This document shows, in pieces, positions 60,553-64,000 of a stretch of DNA of 64,000 bases (position 1 is the stretch's first letter; the number at the start of each line of letters is the position of its first letter). The notes under the pieces were generated by a model that saw only the letters and a list, made by a program, of their open reading frames with translations, did no database searches and was not told the origin of the DNA. This stretch comes from Vandiemenella viatica (lineage: Eukaryota > Arthropoda > Insecta > Orthoptera > Morabidae). The stretch covers positions 119,154,095-119,218,094 of the forward strand of contig CM061920.1 in NCBI GenBank assembly GCA_031002005.1, written 5' to 3'. The position numbers and the translations under genes were made by a program.

Positions 60553-61885
60553 CAGGGTGCTTCAAAAAAATGTATACACACTTTGAACTTCCATAGAAAA
60601 TTTATTTACCGTTCTACAAAGTTAAATTTCAGGAAAATAGAAAGCTAAAAGTCCAATGTAAATCAAACATAAACAACAAATGTTAATACTGTTCAAATTG
60701 GTGACCTGCAGCATCAATACAATTCTGAGTACGAGTCACCACAGATTCTGTACATCGTATCAAAACGTCCAATGAGATTTCTCTACACACTGCTTGAATC
60801 TCATTCCAAAGAATGTCTAGGTTACGTGGTTTACGTTTGTACACCTCATCTTTTACTGTGCCCCACAAGAAGAAATCCAGTGGTGTAAGGTCTGGAGAGC
60901 GTGCTGGAAACTCGATTGGCCCCCTGCGTCCTATCCACCGGCCCGACAAATTTTGATCCAGGTAAGCTCGTACGTCCCTGTGATAGTGCGGCGGAGCACC
61001 ATCTTGTTGAAAATAAAAATCATCATTATCGTATAATGCACGAATGGCAGGAAATATGGAATCAGCAAGCATTGTTAGGTAATTAATACCAGTTACAGTG
61101 CCTTCAAATCGAAAAGGTCCAATGAGTCCCCTTGAAGACAAACCGCACCACACATTTACACCTGGCAAATTTACAGCTTTTTCAATTGTAATGTGAGGAT
61201 TTTCTTCACCCCAGTAAACACAATTGTGCCTATTGACAGTTCCATTAAGTTTGAATTGGGCTTCATCCGACCAAATGATGCTACCCATAAATCCCGGTTC
61301 ACGTATCTCCATCTCCTGAATCCATTCACAAAATTGCAACCTTCTATCTGGATCGTCGTCACTTAGCTGTTGCACCAGCCTTGGAATGTAAACACGATAC
61401 TTGCCTCTCTTCAGAATGCGTAGCACGCTGCTAGCACTTACATCACTTTCACGTGCCCCTTGCCTTGAAGATTTGTTAGGAGAGCGTTGAAACAGTTCCA
61501 AGACTGCCATTGATGACTCATCACTTGTAGCTGTTCGAGGCCGACCTGAATGACCTTTATGCACATCACACACTGTTCCATGAACTTCGAACTTGTCTCG
61601 TATACGTGTAATTGTTAATCTTGAAGGTGGTTCTGTATCATACTCCCTTCTCCACTGTCTTTGAACTTCATTTACATTCTCAAACTTCCATTACCACTTA
61701 ATAACCTGCTTACGTTCTTCAAAACTCAAACGTACGTCCCCCATGTTGATATTACAAATTCCAACTGATAATATAACATAGAGGGACGATTATGCTGGCA
61801 CCTGGCGAAGAAATATAACACTAGCCTTGTAGAGCGGGAAAACAACAATAGTTTAAAGTGTGTATACATTTTTTGAAGCACCCGG
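60553..61885 (-). mobile_element. DD41D mariner-like element, present only in copy 2
   Basis: The TIRs CAGGGTGCTTCAAAAAAATG and, from the right, CCGGGTGCTTCAAAAAATG extend through tatacacactttgaa/aaagtgtgtata. TA duplications lie at 60551-60552 and 61886-61887. In copy 1 the site is empty: caagaaTAtataatgg with one TA at 18240-18241. Length 1333 bp. The preserved ends, near-intact ORF and empty counterpart indicate recent transposition. Confidence 0.95.
60683..61744 (-). pseudogene. DD41D Tc1/mariner-type transposase, one stop codon
   Basis: The full-length frame of 353 codons starts MGDVRLSFEERKQVIKW at 61744 and ends HQFEQY before a stop at 60683. The only lesion is TAA at 61693-61691 (codon 18). 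Without it the downstream Met at 61573 leaves 296 residues. Order: an N-terminal HTH pair (VNEVQRQWRREY, GRPRTATSDES, VLRILKR), IIWSDEAQF (first Asp), FYFQQDGAPPH (second Asp) and SPDLTPLDFFLWG (third Asp). I count 41 residues between the second and third Asp (DD41D), a spacing reported for rosa/visitor-type elements and distinct from the DD34D mariners in this window. It would catalyse cut-and-paste at TA. Confidence 0.88.
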
Positions 61886-63309
61886 TATATAATGGTTTTG
61901 GCATTTGTAAGATGATTAAGTTTTTAAAGATAGATTGTCGCTAACTGTTGTTACAGCACGTAAGATCGCGCCTAACTGGTGATGTAGAAGACTTTAACAT
62001 TAAGCCTATAGAAACCCTTTTGAATACTAAATTAAATTAAAACAGATAAAATGTGATCATATGAAACCCTTGTATAAATTGCAAGTTAAACTATTTCATA
62101 CTTTGGGAGATATTAATTAAAGAAAAAAAGTTACCGACGTCATAGGCCATTGCAAAGCTTATAAAAGGCCATGCAGCCACCATGATTTTCCTCATTTTTT
62201 CACCAGATAGTGATCGCGTAACTTCACGCTAGTTAGCTGGGCAAACCACTCCGAGTGGTAGTGGTTACGGCTAGTTCCAACATGCCATTATAGCCGTGTG
62301 CTCACTAAAGTTGGGGGACTTAGTTAGCTTGTCTTCTCATATGAATGTGCTTAACCTGCAACCTTCAATGAAACTGTTGTTTGATGCTTTATCGACGTAT
62401 CTGGTACCGATATTGTAAAAGTGAACTTTAATCAAGAATATAAGTATTGTGAAACTTAAAACTGTGTCAAGTGAACTCATTTCAATCACCCTTCGTATTT
62501 GGGGTGTACGTGGTGGCCAACTTATTTAATATTATAGGTATCAAAAGGCTACACATGGTCAAGAACTTATTTGTTCACAGTTTAGGCAAAAGTGTTAACT
62601 CCCCATTAACCTTTTGGGCCTGACAACACCTATAGAAGTTTTCACTTCAAAAATTGAATAAAAACTCAAAGATGTTATACACAACTTGAAGATCAACTCT
62701 GCTGAGTAGTGGTTAATGTGGGATGAGATAGAAGGATTAGGAAATAGGTTGAAGAGAAGAAATATTAATGGGTTTGAAATTAAGACCCAGTAGCTGTCTG
62801 GTATCAAATTTATATATAGTAGGAATAAAATAATGGGGCCTAAGCAACAAAAAGGAATTAAAAATTCGGATAGCGAAATAAACCACTGCTTACCTTGTAG
62901 ATGATGGCTGTGTGGTGGGAACACATATGCTTCAATTATTGTTATAAATTTGAAATGTATAGATTTTTTGGTGCACCTCATATTGTTATTTATGTTTTTA
63001 AAATTATTGCTACCAGCCCTACCTGCCTTCACAGTTAACTGCCATTGTGCACTAGCTCTATGACTCCCATTATTTTCACACAATGGTCTACTGTTGGAAA
63101 AGGATTTAACCCTGAAATTTTTTTATATTTGTTGTTTTACTGTTTTTATGCTTTGCTTCCATCAGATCCATCATTTAGATCTATGTTTGCTAATCAGCTG
63201 TTTGGAAGAAAAATTCCTGCATTAAGATTAGTTACTTAGCTGATGATGATTGGTAATGGTTTTTATCTCATTGTAAATTTAAATAACCTGCTAGTCTTGA
63301 TTAGATCAT

Positions 63310-64000
63310 TCCCTCTCTCAGAATGTTCACTCCAAGTTTCTCCCTTGTGTATGCATTTCTCAATCTACATTATTTTGCCATGCATTTATTAGAAATTTCA
63401 TCTCTCCATCTGCACCCCACCCTAGTCTTCCATCATAGTTCTTAAATTATTATTAACATGTAAAATGATCTAAACATTTTCAATTTGGCTTTTCTGTACA
63501 CATTTTTGTCTCACACCATATGCTTAATATCTTGATAAAAATTTACCCCTTTTTGTAGCTTGCTGGTTATCTCATTCTCTATTCTTCTTCTACCATTGTC
63601 ATTTTAATTGTCACCTCATCTTCTTCGGGGATCTTGGTCATCAAACTTCTGTTTTCTTTACTTTAGTCCAGCACATGTAACTTGTTTTTCTCTTCTCTTG
63701 CAAATTCAATAAAGTCCTCATTCAACATTTTTTTTTTAAAAGTAATCATCCAAGTCTCCTGTAATCTCCACAGTGTTTTCCTCAATTCTTCTGTCTTCTA
63801 TCTCTACCCTCATTGCAAACATCACTTCTAAATTTTTTGGCTCACTCCTCCCACCTGCAGAATATCTTTTTCGTAGGCAAATTTTCATTATATTCATTCA
63901 CCTTGCATAATTTTCTATTTTCTCTAGTTATTTTTGCCATCATTTAATCCATTTTTTTCTCCTCCTGTTCCCATAGTTCTTTTTCATATTTTCTCCATAA
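63310..64000 (-). mobile_element. RTE-like LINE endonuclease region, copy 2 (cut by window)
   Basis: Counterpart of the left part of 19960-21290. It has a small local difference (gtgtatgcatt inserted at about 63346-63357) relative to copy 1. Confidence 0.6.

Larger units (their letters stand above)
42528..64000. repeat. Copy 2 of the duplicated block
   Basis: This copy starts 83 bases after the N gap and is cut by the window end. It is longer than copy 1 over the shared part because it carries a 1.33-kb mariner-like element at 60553-61885. It lacks the copy 1 SINE (empty site 63293-63302) and the second 45-bp unit of 14481-14525. Its sequence is otherwise collinear with copy 1, including the host exon at 45950-46149, which is identical to 3442-3641. 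Confidence 0.95.

Overview
The window is eukaryotic nuclear DNA, most likely from an insect with a large, repeat-rich genome (perhaps a polyneopteran, low confidence). Reasons: AT-rich introns of more than 10 kb, one split host gene with phase-matched GT-AG splice sites, and dense layers of mariner/Tc1, hAT, pogo/Tigger, Jockey/CR1-like and RTE-like LINEs, Penelope-like elements (PLEs), LTR retrotransposons and tRNA-derived SINEs. There are no operons, CRISPR arrays or bacterial genes.

Layout. Positions 1-20620 and 42528-64000 are two near-identical copies of one block. They are separated by single-copy sequence (20621-41444), a 1000-base run of N (41445-42444) and 83 bases of unique sequence. 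The copies carry the same mariner, PLE, SINE, LTR and LINE remnants with the same internal lesions. They differ by single-base indels and SNPs, by a DD41D mariner-like insertion only in copy 2 (60553-61885), by a tRNA-derived SINE only in copy 1 (19654-19925), and by a 45-bp tandem duplication only in copy 1. The parsimonious reading is two haplotypes, or a repeated segment, placed on either side of a scaffold gap.

Host gene. Three plus-strand exons (3442-3641, 21702-21899, 35025-35297) join with matching phases. They encode a collinear stretch resembling the N-terminal WD40-like domain of TFIIIC90/GTF3C4, a subunit of the RNA polymerase III factor TFIIIC. The first of these exons recurs unchanged at 45950-46149, so the assembled exon order A-B-C-gap-A is not a sensible gene.

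The rest is intron filled with transposons. 1.4-3.05 kb is a LINE interrupted by a PLE, itself interrupted by a SINE. 5.6-9.05 kb holds two inactivated DD34D mariners. 10.5-13.8 kb holds a PLE reverse transcriptase and the 3' part of an LTR element. 20-21.3 kb is a LINE endonuclease remnant. 21.9-25.5 kb is an eight-unit, about 166-bp tandem array invaded by three retroelements, each with target-site duplications. 25.5-26.7 kb and 33.4-39.3 kb hold hAT-type elements. 27.2-30.2, 35.3-36.8 and 39.4-41.4 kb hold LINE remnants, and 30.4-33.0 kb holds an LTR-retroelement remnant with a gag-type CCHC knuckle.
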